Positions 23,264 to 32,270 are shown, numbered from the stretch's first letter. The stretch: 64,000 nt of DNA from Nonomuraea jabiensis (GCF_014204795.1 NZ_JACHMB010000001.1:8444501-8508500); one strand, 5' to 3'. Notes: a model not told the origin generated them from the sequence alone. Made by a program: numbers and translations.

Positions 23264-23899
23264 AGCGATGGTGTCAAGAGTGCCCCCGGAACTCGCCGGG
23301 CCGCCCAGGCGCGGGCGACCCAGCGCCGGATCGTCGAGCAGGCCCGGGAACTGTTCGCGGCGAAGGGCTACACGTCGACCACGCTGGAGGAGATCGCCGC
23401 CGCGGCCGGGGTCGCGGTGCAGACCGTCTACTTCCACTTCGGCAACAAGGCCACCGTGCTCAAACAGGTCGTCGACACCCTCGCGGTCGGGGACGACGAG
23501 CCGATCCCGGTTCTGGACCGCCCCTGGGTCCAGCAGGCCCGCGAAGCCGTCGACGGACGACAGGCCCTGGCGATCTGGCTGGGCGGCAGCCGTACCATCT
23601 TCACCCGCCTCGCACCCATCATGAAGATCGTCCGCGACGCCGCCGGCAGCGACCCCGAGATGGCCGCCCAATGGGCTACCAACCAGCAGCAGCGCTACAT
23701 CGCCCACCAGGCACTGGCCGACCTGCTGGCCGACAAACACGCACTACGCCCACAGCTCACCCGGCGCCAGGCCGCCGACATCATCTACGCCCTCATCAGC
23801 CACGAAGTCTTCTACCTGCTCACCATCGAGCGCGGCTGGTCCTCCGAACAATGGCAGACGTGGGCCACCGAAACCCTCGCCACCACACTCCTGGCCTGA
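23261..23899 (+). CDS. TetR-family transcriptional regulator
   Basis: A 212-residue repressor. The DNA-binding part is ATQRRIVEQARELFAAKGYT, TTLEEIAAAAGVAVQTVYFH and FGNKATVLKQVVDTL; the C-terminal ligand domain follows. The ATG at 23261 is the last codon of the operator's right arm, so transcription probably starts at or very near the codon (leaderless). It most likely represses itself and the divergent VOC gene. Confidence 0.93.
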   Translation: MSDGVKSAPGTRRAAQARATQRRIVEQARELFAAKGYTSTTLEEIAAAAGVAVQTVYFHFGNKATVLKQVVDTLAVGDDEPIPVLDRPWVQQAREAVDGRQALAIWLGGSRTIFTRLAPIMKIVRDAAGSDPEMAAQWATNQQQRYIAHQALADLLADKHALRPQLTRRQAADIIYALISHEVFYLLTIERGWSSEQWQTWATETLATTLLA

Positions 23900-24228
23900 C
23901 CAGGCAAACGGCTCGGACGAGTGGCCCTGTGTCAAGCAGCCGCCGGTTGATCTTGTTTGCGACAACCCTCTCGCCCGCTGGTTCGGCAAGCCCGCCGACT
24001 GATTTCGCCTGAGCAACCGAAAAGGCCTGGAAGCACGCGATAGCGCCACCCCAGTCGTCGGAACCCGCCCGGTAGGCGGACGCGTGCATCCACGACATCC
24101 ACCCGTCGATGCCTCCGCGACGCCCCGGATGCCCCTACAGAAACGCCTGATCAACACAGGCGTGAATGGATACGCCTGATTCTCCCAGCCGTTGTACGGC
24201 ACTGCAGCCGGTCGCTATGTTGGAGGGT
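23900..24228. other. 329-base gap without a credible gene
   Basis: The stretch between the TetR and lipoprotein genes holds short open frames in several directions, but none has a ribosome site or family similarity. AACGCCTGATC and ACGCCTGATT repeat near 24141 and 24172 around the lipoprotein upstream region. No hairpin terminator is obvious. Confidence 0.5.
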
Positions 24229-25083
24229 ATGGGTAAAGTCCGAGGAAGGGCGATATTAGCGCTCCTGCTGGTGTTTTCGGCGGCATGCGGAAATGCCCCG
24301 CAGGCGATGACCCAAAAGCGTATGCCAGCCGATATCCCCCCGAAGGTCCTTGACGATTGGGCGACCTTTCCGGTTGATCGGGCTCCACGGCCACTGCTGA
24401 TCATCGGCGATCTCCCGGCAGTCGGCGGGCCGGAGCATATGTCGGATGGGCTGAAGACCATAATTCGGAATCGGGCGTTCACCCGTAAATTCGGCCCCGT
24501 TGAAACGCCTCCGGGAAGGGCCCGGGTGGAGCTTCCGGACGGCCCGGCCGAGTTGCCGCTGGTCTCAGCCGAGGAGGCGTTCGCGGCAATGACCAGGCCG
24601 GCCTCGGATGCCGCGGAGGTTGTTCGGGCAGAGCTGGGTGCGGCTTCGTTCGGCACCGACAGGGGCGGTGTGAAGCTGCCGGCCTGGCTGTTCTTCGTGC
24701 GGGGATCCGACGTTCCGGTGGCCTGGCCGGCGATCGGAGTGGCCGCGCTCTGGAAGCCGGGTGAAATTCGAGCGACCGCGGTGGCGGCGGATGCCAGGCT
24801 GGCATCGGATGGGCGCTCGTTGGCGGTGAGCCTGCCCGGCCCGCCCCCACCGTGCCCAGGCCAGGAACCGGTCACGTACCAGACGCAGGTGATCGAATCG
24901 GAGCGAACGGTCGCCGTTGGTGTGCGGGCCGACGGCGTCCCCGCCGAGGACTGCGTCAGGCCCGCACTCGGCCGGATGATCCGTTACGACTTCGTACTGA
25001 AGAGCGCGCTTGGCGGCCGTGTTCTGCTCGACCTGCAGGGCGGCGTCATCCCCGTCACCTGGCCGCCGTCGGCCATCAGGTGA
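24229..25083 (+). CDS. Probable lipoprotein of unknown function
   Basis: A 284-residue protein starting MGKVRGRAILALLLVFSAAC. The lipobox FSAAC-GN puts the lipidated cysteine at residue 20, so the mature protein sits on the outer face of the membrane. Downstream there are no recognised domains; WLFFVRGSDVPVAWPAIGVA and two Cys (PPPPCPGQ, AEDCVRP) that could pair are visible. GGAGGGT directly precedes the ATG at 24229. Its 3' end overlaps the protease gene tail-to-tail by 8 bases. Confidence 0.8.
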   Translation: MGKVRGRAILALLLVFSAACGNAPQAMTQKRMPADIPPKVLDDWATFPVDRAPRPLLIIGDLPAVGGPEHMSDGLKTIIRNRAFTRKFGPVETPPGRARVELPDGPAELPLVSAEEAFAAMTRPASDAAEVVRAELGAASFGTDRGGVKLPAWLFFVRGSDVPVAWPAIGVAALWKPGEIRATAVAADARLASDGRSLAVSLPGPPPPCPGQEPVTYQTQVIESERTVAVGVRADGVPAEDCVRPALGRMIRYDFVLKSALGGRVLLDLQGGVIPVTWPPSAIR

Positions 25084-26272
25084 TCGGTGTCACGCCGAAA
25101 TCGCGCCAGGCGGTGCCGAAGTCCTGATAGGTCATCGCGTTTCCGCCGCAGCCCGTGATCGTTCCCTTGGCGATGACGTCGGACGACCCGGACAGCGTGA
25201 ACACCGGGCCGCCGCTGTCGCCGCCCTGGCAGGCGGGCGATCCGTTGGTGCGTTCGGAGTAGATGAGGTCGGTGTAGCACTCATAGTTGCCGTACACGTC
25301 GTTGCCGCAGGTGGTGGCGGTGAAGTTGCCGGAGTTCTGAATGCTGCAGACGGCTCCGCTGCGCGAGCCCGAGTGGCAGACGTACTCGCCGGAGTAGGCC
25401 CAGTCCCAGCCGACCACGCCCTTGGTGAATTCGCCACCGGTGTTGAGGCCGCCAGGAACCCCGCCGTCCCAAATCCGGCTGCCGGCGTCGGTGGAGATCA
25501 GCAACAGGTCGTGCGAGACCTGTTCCTGGGTCGCGGTGCCGACGAAGCGGCTGTCGTTGCCGTTGTTGAAACCACCGTTGGTTCTCCCGCAGTGGCCGGC
25601 CGTGAGGAGATATTCGGCGCCGCCGGCCACGACGCCGAAGCCGGCGGTGCAGAAGCTGTTGTTGTCGTTGTTGTTGATGCGCATTCCGCCGTAGAAGGGC
25701 GCGGTGTCGTCGAGCCGGCCGGCCGGGGTGATCCGCTCGTGCTGCACGACGCGCACGGGGACGGCGATGTCCTGGAGGATGGAGGCCTTGTCCGCCTGGT
25801 TCGATTCCGTCTGCACGACCAGGCCGCTGCCGTCGACAGGGATCACCACGGTGTGGAACGGCGAGGCGGGGTTGGCCCGCATGCGCGCGACCACGGCGGC
25901 TGAAGCGGCTTCGAGCTCGGCGAGCGAGTGCGGCGCGCGCCTGGTCTGAATGGGCGCTTCCTGTCTCGCGGAGGCGATGGCGGTTTGGACGGCGGCGGGC
26001 GGCGAGCCCTTCCACCAGAGGACGACCTGGCCGTCCTGGAGCGCGATACCGGCGAATCCGGGGGCCTTGGTGCGTTCGACGGCCCAGCGGATCCTGCTCG
26101 CGGCCTGCTGGAGGGGTATTTGGGCGATGAGTTTGTCGCGGTCGCCCGGGGAGATGTAGCTGAACGGGGTGGACTCCTTTTGGACTCCCGGCTTTTCGTC
26201 ATCGGCGGACGCCGCCGAGCCGAAACCGAAAGTCAGCGTGCCGGCGAGGATGATTGCGAATAATCGCTTCAC
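25076..26272 (-). CDS. Secreted S1-family (streptogrisin-like) serine protease
   Basis: A 398-residue preproprotein. The signal peptide is MKRLFAIILAGTLTFGFGSA (cleavage near ASA-DD), followed by a propeptide of ~170 residues. The mature chymotrypsin-fold domain has LLTAGHCGRT (catalytic His), SHDLLLI (Asp) and CQGGDSGGPVF (Ser), with Cys pairs FCTAGF/GHC, YVCHSG/VCS, TTCGND/YECY and PACQGG/TGCGGN. GTG 26272 has GGAGG 11 bases upstream. The propeptide likely folds the enzyme and is then cleaved. Confidence 0.93.
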   Translation of the reverse strand: MKRLFAIILAGTLTFGFGSAASADDEKPGVQKESTPFSYISPGDRDKLIAQIPLQQAASRIRWAVERTKAPGFAGIALQDGQVVLWWKGSPPAAVQTAIASARQEAPIQTRRAPHSLAELEAASAAVVARMRANPASPFHTVVIPVDGSGLVVQTESNQADKASILQDIAVPVRVVQHERITPAGRLDDTAPFYGGMRINNNDNNSFCTAGFGVVAGGAEYLLTAGHCGRTNGGFNNGNDSRFVGTATQEQVSHDLLLISTDAGSRIWDGGVPGGLNTGGEFTKGVVGWDWAYSGEYVCHSGSRSGAVCSIQNSGNFTATTCGNDVYGNYECYTDLIYSERTNGSPACQGGDSGGPVFTLSGSSDVIAKGTITGCGGNAMTYQDFGTAWRDFGVTPIT

Positions 26273-26615
26273 TTTCCGGACCTCCGATGGTCATGGCACA
26301 TTACTGGTTCATATGACCCCTAGAGATGGTGCACATAAAGAAATAACTCGTCAACTCTTGTCTTATTGCTTGGCGTGTGCTGTCGTGGCCGGTGTGCCGA
26401 ACCCCGATTTTGTGCGATCTTGGGCGATGGTCGGCGGATGGTGCTGCCAGAGGAGTGCGGTGGTTCTAAGAAACAGCCCCTGAGTTTCCGGCTGAAGGTC
26501 AGGGTCCATAACGGGCCGCAGGTGAAGAGGTACGGGGAGCGGCCGAGACGGCCTGTGGGCACGCGTGGATGATCCGGGACGCCTACGGCTGATCAACATT
26601 GACACCGGCCCGTAG

Positions 26616-26780
26616 CCCGAGGTCGTCACGACCCACCAGGCGTCCGATTCGGACACCGTGTTCGGCATCTTCTCCATGCTCGGCTACCGCTTCGCTGACC
26701 TGGGCGACCGGCGGTTCTGGCGCGCTGACCTGCCCGACGGGACGGGGTCGTCGTACGGGCCGCTGGAGGTGATCGCCCTC
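26616..26780 (+). pseudogene. Tn3-family transposase C-terminal scrap
   Basis: The frame reads PEVVTTHQASDSDTVFGIFS then MLGYRFADLGDRRFWRADLP and YGPLEVIA. Tn3 transposases have TTHTASYSDxVFGLFxLLGY, FSPRxADxGDxRFWR and YGPL in this order near the C-terminus. A few residues are deleted (GYRF-SPR-ADLG here lacks SPR) and no start or remaining domain exists. It is a relic of a transposon. The other bases of the 26273-26836 gap contain nothing clear. Confidence 0.65.
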
Positions 26781-26836
26781 TCCCATCAGCGGGGCACCTG
26801 CTCCGACGGATCCTGCGCCATTACTCCGGCCCGGCC

Positions 26837-27466
26837 TCAGACTGCGGTCGGTGCGGGGGTGAGGCGGCGGGAGCGCCAGAAGGGATAGCCGACCGCCGTG
26901 AGGAGGAAGAAGAGCGGGGCCGGGTGGCCGAAGACGAAGAAGGCGAGCGCGAAGTCGGCCACGGGCACCGCGAGGACGAAGTACGGGAACCAGGCGGGCG
27001 GGGTGGGCGACGGCACGGGCTTCGCAGTCCATGGGGTGCGCTTCCACGGCTTGGCGATCGAGAGCCAGCCCTGGAAGGCGATGGCCGAGGCCATGAGCAG
27101 CGTGCCCACGGGCATCGCCAGGGTGGCGACGGCCTCGCCCTCGGCGAGCGCGGTCAGCGCGGGGCTGAGCACGAAGATGGCGACGTTGAGCTGGATCAGC
27201 GAGATGACGGCCTTCAACAGCACCCACCAGTACTGGAAGTAGCCCCACCGGGTGAGCGCCGAGAGCATGAAGCCGGTGAAGAGGGACCCGTTGGCCAGGT
27301 GCACCAGCACGTTCTCGTCGAGCAACTCCGCCATCACGTATGCGTCGCGGTCGCCGGTCGCCATGCCGTACACGTTCAGGGTGAACAGGGCGAGCGCCTG
27401 GCTCATCCAGCCCACCGATGTCAGCACGTGCAGCCACACCAGCAGGTTCCGGTTCGTTCGACCCAT
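26837..27466 (-). CDS. DUF2269-like membrane protein
   Basis: A 209-residue protein with about five membrane segments: NLLVWLHVLTSVGWMSQALA, LANGSLFTGFMLSALTRWGY, YWWVLLKAVISLIQLNVAIF and others. The LHVLTSVGWMSQALALF start and LSALTRWGYFQYWWVLLK block are common to small actinobacterial DUF2269-like proteins. Function is unknown. ATG 27466 follows AAGGTG. A 36-bp inverted repeat 11 bases upstream suggests regulation by an unlinked repressor. Confidence 0.82.
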   Translation of the reverse strand: MGRTNRNLLVWLHVLTSVGWMSQALALFTLNVYGMATGDRDAYVMAELLDENVLVHLANGSLFTGFMLSALTRWGYFQYWWVLLKAVISLIQLNVAIFVLSPALTALAEGEAVATLAMPVGTLLMASAIAFQGWLSIAKPWKRTPWTAKPVPSPTPPAWFPYFVLAVPVADFALAFFVFGHPAPLFFLLTAVGYPFWRSRRLTPAPTAV

Positions 27467-27476
27467 CGCTCACCTT

Positions 27477-27512
27477 AAGAGTAGACAGCCTATATGTAGA
27501 CAGCCTACTCTT
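27477..27512. promoter_or_regulatory. Operator-like repeat upstream of the DUF2269-like gene
   Basis: AAGAGTAG at 27477-27484 and CTACTCTT at 27505-27512 form exact outer arms. Inside, GTAGACAGCCTA occurs twice as a direct repeat (27481-27492 and 27496-27507). It lies 11-46 bases before the start codon. PadR or TetR proteins bind sites of this look; no such gene is next door. Confidence 0.65.
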
Positions 27513-27559
27513 CACTGGCCTTTTATGGTCGCCGCAACGGTCCTCGCGGGACCAGGGCG

Positions 27560-27667
27560 CTCGGTCTGGGCTACGTTGTCGATGGGCTTCCGGTCCAGGT
27601 GGACTGGTACATCCATCCCGCCTGCGATAAGGAGCAGGCGGCCGCCATGGTGGACACGACGGTGTAA
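27560..27667 (+). pseudogene. Possible 3' end of a lost gene
   Basis: An open frame of 35 codons reads LGLGYVVDGLPVQVDWYIHP then ACDKEQAAAMVDTTV and stops with TAA. It has protein-like composition but no start codon or ribosome site. It lies in the 650-base gap between the DUF2269-like and MFS genes. I do not recognise the family. Confidence 0.25.
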
Positions 27668-27885
27668 AGACCTTGCTGGACGTGGCGTTCGGCAAGGTGG
27701 GCAGCCAGGCCCCGCCCTGTGGCGCGTCCGGTGAGCCGGGTGAAAGGGCAGGTGAATCTTGACCTTGACCGGCCGGTGCCGTCCCCGGCGGATGCCCCGC
27801 CGAAGTGCTGCGGTCGTCCGGGCCGCGTGACCGGGCGTCGGGGCTCGCCGTCGAACGCGATGCATCCGCCCCGGTCCAAACCCGG

Positions 27886-27924
27886 TGTGGGGTGGTCTGC
27901 CAGTACAGGCAACGACAGGGACTC
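27886..27924. promoter_or_regulatory. 39-bp motif shared with 22485-22523 (copy B)
   Basis: Starts TGTGGGGTGGTCTGCCAGTA and ends GGGACTC; 34 of 39 positions match copy A. It lies about 190 bases upstream of the MFS gene, at the head of the MFS/aldo-keto reductase/DUF2255 run. Confidence 0.6.
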
Positions 27925-28116
27925 CCTCGCCACGCCCACCTGCGGTTTCCTGGTTGATGCCCAGGTCCTGAGGAGCGGCTGCCCGCCTCCCGCCAGGCCG
28001 GCGAGACGTGCCGCGCCATGAACGTACGGCGCGCCCGTCACCGTGTGTCCCCAGCCAGAGCAGCCCGTCCGTCTGTCCGCTCCGCGTTGCGAAGAGTTGC
28101 GAAGAGATCACCGCTG

Positions 28117-29520
28117 ATGCCCACCACCCGCACTGTATGCCCCACCGTCGCCGCCGACGCCGACCGGCCGCATGCCTCGGCCGGTCGCGCGCTGGTCGCC
28201 GCCGTGCTCGGATTCTTCGTCATCACCCTCGACGCGGTCATCGTCAACGTCGCCCTGCCATCGATCCGGAACGACGTCGGCGGTGGCATCACCGGGCTGC
28301 AGTGGGTCGTCGACGGCTACACGCTGATGTTCGCCGCGCTGCTGCTGTCCTCCGGTTCTCTGGCCGACCGCGTCGGAGCGCGCCGGGCCTTCGGCGTCGG
28401 GGTAGCGATCTTCGCCCTCGCCTCGGTGGCCTGCGGCCTGGCGCCGAATCTGGGCGCGCTGGTGGCCGCCCGCCTCTTCCAGGGCGCGGCGGCCGCGGTG
28501 ATGATGCCCTCCTCGATGGCGCTGATCGGGCACGCCTACCCGGACCCGGTCCGGCGGGGTCGGGCGGTCGCGGTGTGGGCGATGGGCGGCGCCGTCGCCT
28601 CCTCGTGCGGTCCCGTCCTGGGCGGGCTGCTGACCATGCTCAGCTGGCGGCTGATCTTCTTCATCAACCTGCCCGTCGCCGTGGCGGCCCTGATCCTGCT
28701 CGCCCGCACGCGGCGCTCGCCCCACCGGCGCGTCCCCTTCGACTGGCCGGGCCAGGTCAGCGCGGTCCTGGCGATGGGCGGGCTGACTTACGGCGCGATC
28801 GAGGCCGGTGCCGCCGGGTTCGCCGCGCCCCGGGTGATCGCCGCGTTCGCGGTGGCGGGCGTGGCGCTCGCCGCCTTCCTCGCGGTCCAGGCGCTCCGCA
28901 CCCACCCGATGGTGCCGCTGGACCTGTTCGCCTCCCGCGCCGCGACGGTCAGCGTCGTCGTCGGCTTCGCGTTCGTCGTCGGTTACTACGGGCTGCCGTT
29001 CGTGATGAGCCTCTACCTCCAGCAGGTGCGGGGTCTGTCCGCCCTGGCCGTCGGAGCGGCGTTCGTCCCGATGATGGTCATCGGCGCCATCGTGACCCCC
29101 TTCAGCGCGCGCATCACCGAAAGGATCGGTACGCGGGCACTCATCAGCACCGGGCTGGCCCTCATGGCGGCGGGCCTGTCGATCCTCGCCCTCGCGCCCG
29201 CCTCGACACCGGTCTGGGCCCTGGCCGCCCTGATGGTCCCGATCGGACTGAGCGGTCCGCTCGTGATGCCGCCGATGACCGCCGCCCTGCTGGACGCCGT
29301 CCCGTCCCACCGTGCCGGGGTCGCCGGCGGCGTGTTCAACACCAGCCGGCAGGTCGGTGGTGCCCTGGCCGTCGCGGTCTTCGGCGCGCTGCTCGCGCAA
29401 CCGAGCGGCTTCCCGCACGGCCTGCGTACCAGCCTGCTCATCGCCGCCGCGGCCGCGCTGGCCGCCGCGGCCGCGAGCCGGCTGCTCAGAGCCGCCCTCA
29501 CAGCCACGCATCCGGACTGA
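28117..29520 (+). CDS. DHA2-type MFS drug exporter
   Basis: A 467-residue transporter of the QacA/EmrB (14-segment) branch. Typical elements are GFFVITLDAVIVNVALPSIR (motif D1), LQWVVDGYTLMFAALLLSSG, GSLADRVGARRAFGVGVAIF (motif A), ARLFQGAAAAVMMPSSMALI and AGVAGGVFNTSRQVGGALAV (motif C-like). It probably exports hydrophobic drugs by proton exchange. ATG 28117 was chosen; an ATG at 28018 adds 33 basic residues. The aldo-keto reductase follows 63 bases later. Confidence 0.9.
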   Translation: MPTTRTVCPTVAADADRPHASAGRALVAAVLGFFVITLDAVIVNVALPSIRNDVGGGITGLQWVVDGYTLMFAALLLSSGSLADRVGARRAFGVGVAIFALASVACGLAPNLGALVAARLFQGAAAAVMMPSSMALIGHAYPDPVRRGRAVAVWAMGGAVASSCGPVLGGLLTMLSWRLIFFINLPVAVAALILLARTRRSPHRRVPFDWPGQVSAVLAMGGLTYGAIEAGAAGFAAPRVIAAFAVAGVALAAFLAVQALRTHPMVPLDLFASRAATVSVVVGFAFVVGYYGLPFVMSLYLQQVRGLSALAVGAAFVPMMVIGAIVTPFSARITERIGTRALISTGLALMAAGLSILALAPASTPVWALAALMVPIGLSGPLVMPPMTAALLDAVPSHRAGVAGGVFNTSRQVGGALAVAVFGALLAQPSGFPHGLRTSLLIAAAAALAAAAASRLLRAALTATHPD

Positions 29521-29583
29521 CCGTGAACGCCACCAATCCAGGCCATCACGATCAGTGGTGAACGATCGACTAAGGAGCTGACC

Positions 29584-30573
29584 ATGGAGAAGCGAACTCT
29601 CGGACATGATCTCGAGGTCTCGGCGCTCGGCCTCGGCTGCATGGGCATGAGCCAGAGCTACGGCCCCAACCCCGGCACCCGGCAGGAGATGATCGCGCTC
29701 ATCCGGGCAGCGGTGGAGCGCGGCGTCACGTTCTTCGACACCGCCGAGGTCTACGGGCCGTTCGTCAACGAGCGACTGGTGGGCGAGGCCCTCGCTCCCG
29801 TCCGCGAGCAGGTCGTGATCGCCACCAAGTTCGGGTTCGCGTTCGACGCCGAGGGCCGCCAGAGGGGGCTGTCCAGCCGGCCCGAGCACATCCGGCAGGC
29901 CGTCGACGGCTCGCTCCAGCGGCTCGGCGTCGACGTGATCGACCTGTACTACCAGCACCGCGTCGACCCGCAGGTGCCGATCGAGGACGTCGCGGGAGCG
30001 GTCAAAGGGCTCATCCAGGACGGCAAGGTCCGGCACTTCGGCATGTCCGAGGCAGCCGCCGGCACCATCCGCCGCGCCCACGCCGTCCAGCCCGTGACCG
30101 CCGTGCAGAGCGAGTACTCCCTGTGGTGGCGCAGGCCCGAACAGGAGGTCCTGCCGGTCCTGGCGGAACTCGGCATCGGCTTCGTCCCCTACAGCCCGCT
30201 CGGCAAGGGGTTCCTCACCGGCACCGTCAATGACGCCACCACCTTCGACCGCAGCGACATCCGCGCGAGCATCCCGCGCTTCACCGCCGAGGCGAGGAAG
30301 GCGAACCAGACGCTCGTCGATCTCCTGGGCGCCATCGCCCAGGAGAAGGGCGCCACACCCGCGCAGATCGCGCTGGCCTGGCTGCTGGCCCAGCACCCGT
30401 GGATCGTCCCGATCCCCGGCACCCGCCGGCTGGAGCGACTGGCGGAGAACATCGCCGCCGCCCACGTCGAGCTCACCACCGACGACCTCGAACACATCGG
30501 CGGCACCGCCGCGAAGATCGACATCCAGGGCGCCCGCTACCCCGAACACCTCGAACGCATGACCGGCCTGTGA
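29584..30573 (+). CDS. Aldo/keto reductase
   Basis: A 329-residue TIM-barrel NADPH-dependent oxidoreductase of the AKR13-like group. Motifs: LGLGCMGMSQSYGPNPGTRQ, FFDTAEVYGPFVNERLVGEA (catalytic Asp and Tyr), VVIATKFGFAFDAEG (Lys), DLYYQHRVDPQVPIEDVAGA (His) and AWLLAQHPWIVPIPGTRRLE (cofactor site). AAGGAG lies 7 bases before the ATG. Part of a same-strand run with the MFS and DUF2255 genes. Confidence 0.95.
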   Translation: MEKRTLGHDLEVSALGLGCMGMSQSYGPNPGTRQEMIALIRAAVERGVTFFDTAEVYGPFVNERLVGEALAPVREQVVIATKFGFAFDAEGRQRGLSSRPEHIRQAVDGSLQRLGVDVIDLYYQHRVDPQVPIEDVAGAVKGLIQDGKVRHFGMSEAAAGTIRRAHAVQPVTAVQSEYSLWWRRPEQEVLPVLAELGIGFVPYSPLGKGFLTGTVNDATTFDRSDIRASIPRFTAEARKANQTLVDLLGAIAQEKGATPAQIALAWLLAQHPWIVPIPGTRRLERLAENIAAAHVELTTDDLEHIGGTAAKIDIQGARYPEHLERMTGL

Positions 30574-30608
30574 CCTCGCCATCACCATCAGGGGGAAGGA
30601 CATCTGTC

Positions 30609-30989
30609 ATGGCTTCATGGACCAGGGACGAGCTCGCCCGTATCGGCGCGGCGGAGGAGCTGCAGATCGCGCCCGTCCGCGACGACGGCACGCCGCGCGC
30701 ACCGGTGCCCATCTGGGTCGTCCGTGACGGCGACGACCTCTACGTCCGCTCCTACCGAGGCAGCGACGGCGCCTGGTACCGGACGGCCAGAGCCGGCCAC
30801 CACGCCCACATCGCCGCCGGCGGCATCGACAAGGACGTCGCCCTGGCCGAGGAGAACGATCCCGGCATCAACGACCGGATCGACGCGGCGTACCGCACCA
30901 AGTACCAGCGCTACGGCAACACGTACGTCATCCCCATGGTCGCCGCCAAGGCCCGAGCCACCACCCTGAAGCTCCTGCCGCGATCATGA
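30609..30989 (+). CDS. DUF2255 family protein
   Basis: A 126-residue protein of the DUF2255 family, distant relatives of the flavin/F420-binding split barrels. MASWTRDELARIGAAEELQI, PVPIWVVRDGDDLYVRSYRG, WYRTARAGHHAHIAAGG and YRTKYQRYGNTYV are the family blocks. ATG 30609 follows GGGGGAAGGA. It lies 35 bases after the aldo/keto reductase and is probably cotranscribed with it. The reaction is unknown. Confidence 0.88.
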   Translation: MASWTRDELARIGAAEELQIAPVRDDGTPRAPVPIWVVRDGDDLYVRSYRGSDGAWYRTARAGHHAHIAAGGIDKDVALAEENDPGINDRIDAAYRTKYQRYGNTYVIPMVAAKARATTLKLLPRS

Positions 30990-31191
30990 CCCCCGGCCGT
31001 CGGCCGCCCCGCCGCCGGCGAGGACCCGGACGCGGCCAAGCGGCCGGCGTTCGGTCGTCCGTGCGCTTTCGGCCGACAACTGTGACGGCTAAGCCTTCGA
31101 GGCGCTTGAGCTGTTCGAGCGGTGCGTCGTAGGTGCCGATATGGAGGGTGCGAGCCTCACAGCAGGGCTTCGGCGGTGGCGCGGGCTCTTC

Positions 31192-31232
31192 TCCGGAAGC
31201 CCGCCCTCGCCACGTCGCGGGGGGCTTCCGGA
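31192..31232. terminator. Hairpin between DUF2255 and alcohol dehydrogenase genes
   Basis: TCCGGAAGCCC at 31192-31202 pairs exactly with GGGCTTCCGGA at 31222-31232 (11-bp stem). It lies 16 bases beyond the stop of the leftward dehydrogenase gene. No T-run follows, as is usual in high-GC actinomycetes. The 200 bases to its left show no gene. Confidence 0.6.
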
Positions 31233-31247
31233 GGAGGGCGCCCGGGC

Positions 31248-32270
31248 TCACGGCTGCAGGAGGGTCTTGATGGCGCGGCGTTCGTCCATCGCCTTGTACC
31301 CCTCGGCCGCCTGCTCCAGGGGCAGGGTGAGGTCGAAGACCTTGCCGGGGTCGATGGCGCGGTCGCCGATCAGCCCGATCAGCTCGGGCAGGTACTGGCG
31401 CACCGGGGCCGGGCCGCCGTGCAGGTGCACGTGGGAGAAGAACAGCTCCTCGCCGGGCAGCGCGACGTCGTGGGCGACGCCGACGTAGCCGACGTGCCCG
31501 CCGGGGCGGGCGGAGCGGATGGCCTGCATCATCGACTCCTGGGTGCCGACCGCCTCGATCACCGAGTGCGCGCCCAGACCGCCGGTCAGCTCCTTGACGC
31601 GGGCCACGCCCTCGTCGCCGCGCTCCGTGACGAGGTCCGTGGCGCCGAACTCCGGAGCCAGCTTCTGCCGGGGCTCGTGCCGGCTCATCGCGATGATCCG
31701 CTCCGCGCCGAGCTGCCTGGCGGCCAGTACGGCGAGCAGGCCGACCGCGCCGTCACCGACCACGGCCACCGTCTTGCCCGGGCCCACCTCGGCGGCGACG
31801 GCGCCGAACCAGCCGGTGCCCAGCACGTCGGAGGCGGCCAGCAGGCTCGGGATCAGGTCCGGGTCCGGCAGGCCGGGGGTGGCCACGAGGGTCCCGTCGG
31901 CCAGCGCGATGCGCGCGTACTGGGCCTGCGCGCCGGTGGCGGCGGCGAACTCCCGATGGACGCAGGACGTCTGGTAGCCGGCCCGGCAGAGCTCGCAGGT
32001 GTTGTCGGAGGCGAAGAACGAGCCGACCACGAACTGCCCCGGCTTGATCGTGCGGACCTCGCTGCCGACTTCCTCGACGATGCCGACGTACTCGTGGCCC
32101 ATCGGGGTGGGCTGGTTCACCGGTTCGATGCCGCGGTAGGGCCACAGGTCCGAGCCGCACACGCAGGTGGCGGCCAAGTGGATCACCGCGTCGGTGGGCT
32201 GCTCGATCCTCGGGTCGGGGCGGTCCTCGACGCGTACGTCGCCCGGGGCGTACAGAACTGTTCCACGCAT
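31248..32270 (-). CDS. Zinc-dependent alcohol dehydrogenase
   Basis: A 340-residue medium-chain dehydrogenase. MRGTVLYAPGDVRVEDRPDP is the usual start; AATCVCGSDLWPYRG (catalytic zinc Cys), MGHEYVGIVEEVG (His-Glu), TCELCRAGYQTSC (structural-zinc type cysteines) and AVVGDGAVGLLAVLAA (NAD(P)-binding Gly motif) follow. AAGGAG lies 7 bases before the ATG. It is divergent from an MmyB-type XRE regulator, which probably controls it; the 298-base gap between them shows no other gene. Confidence 0.94.
   Translation of the reverse strand: MRGTVLYAPGDVRVEDRPDPRIEQPTDAVIHLAATCVCGSDLWPYRGIEPVNQPTPMGHEYVGIVEEVGSEVRTIKPGQFVVGSFFASDNTCELCRAGYQTSCVHREFAAATGAQAQYARIALADGTLVATPGLPDPDLIPSLLAASDVLGTGWFGAVAAEVGPGKTVAVVGDGAVGLLAVLAARQLGAERIIAMSRHEPRQKLAPEFGATDLVTERGDEGVARVKELTGGLGAHSVIEAVGTQESMMQAIRSARPGGHVGYVGVAHDVALPGEELFFSHVHLHGGPAPVRQYLPELIGLIGDRAIDPGKVFDLTLPLEQAAEGYKAMDERRAIKTLLQP

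Noticed and set aside
23744..24202. 152-codon minus frame between TetR and lipoprotein genes
   Set aside because: It runs over the TetR 3' end, has no ribosome site and no family similarity.
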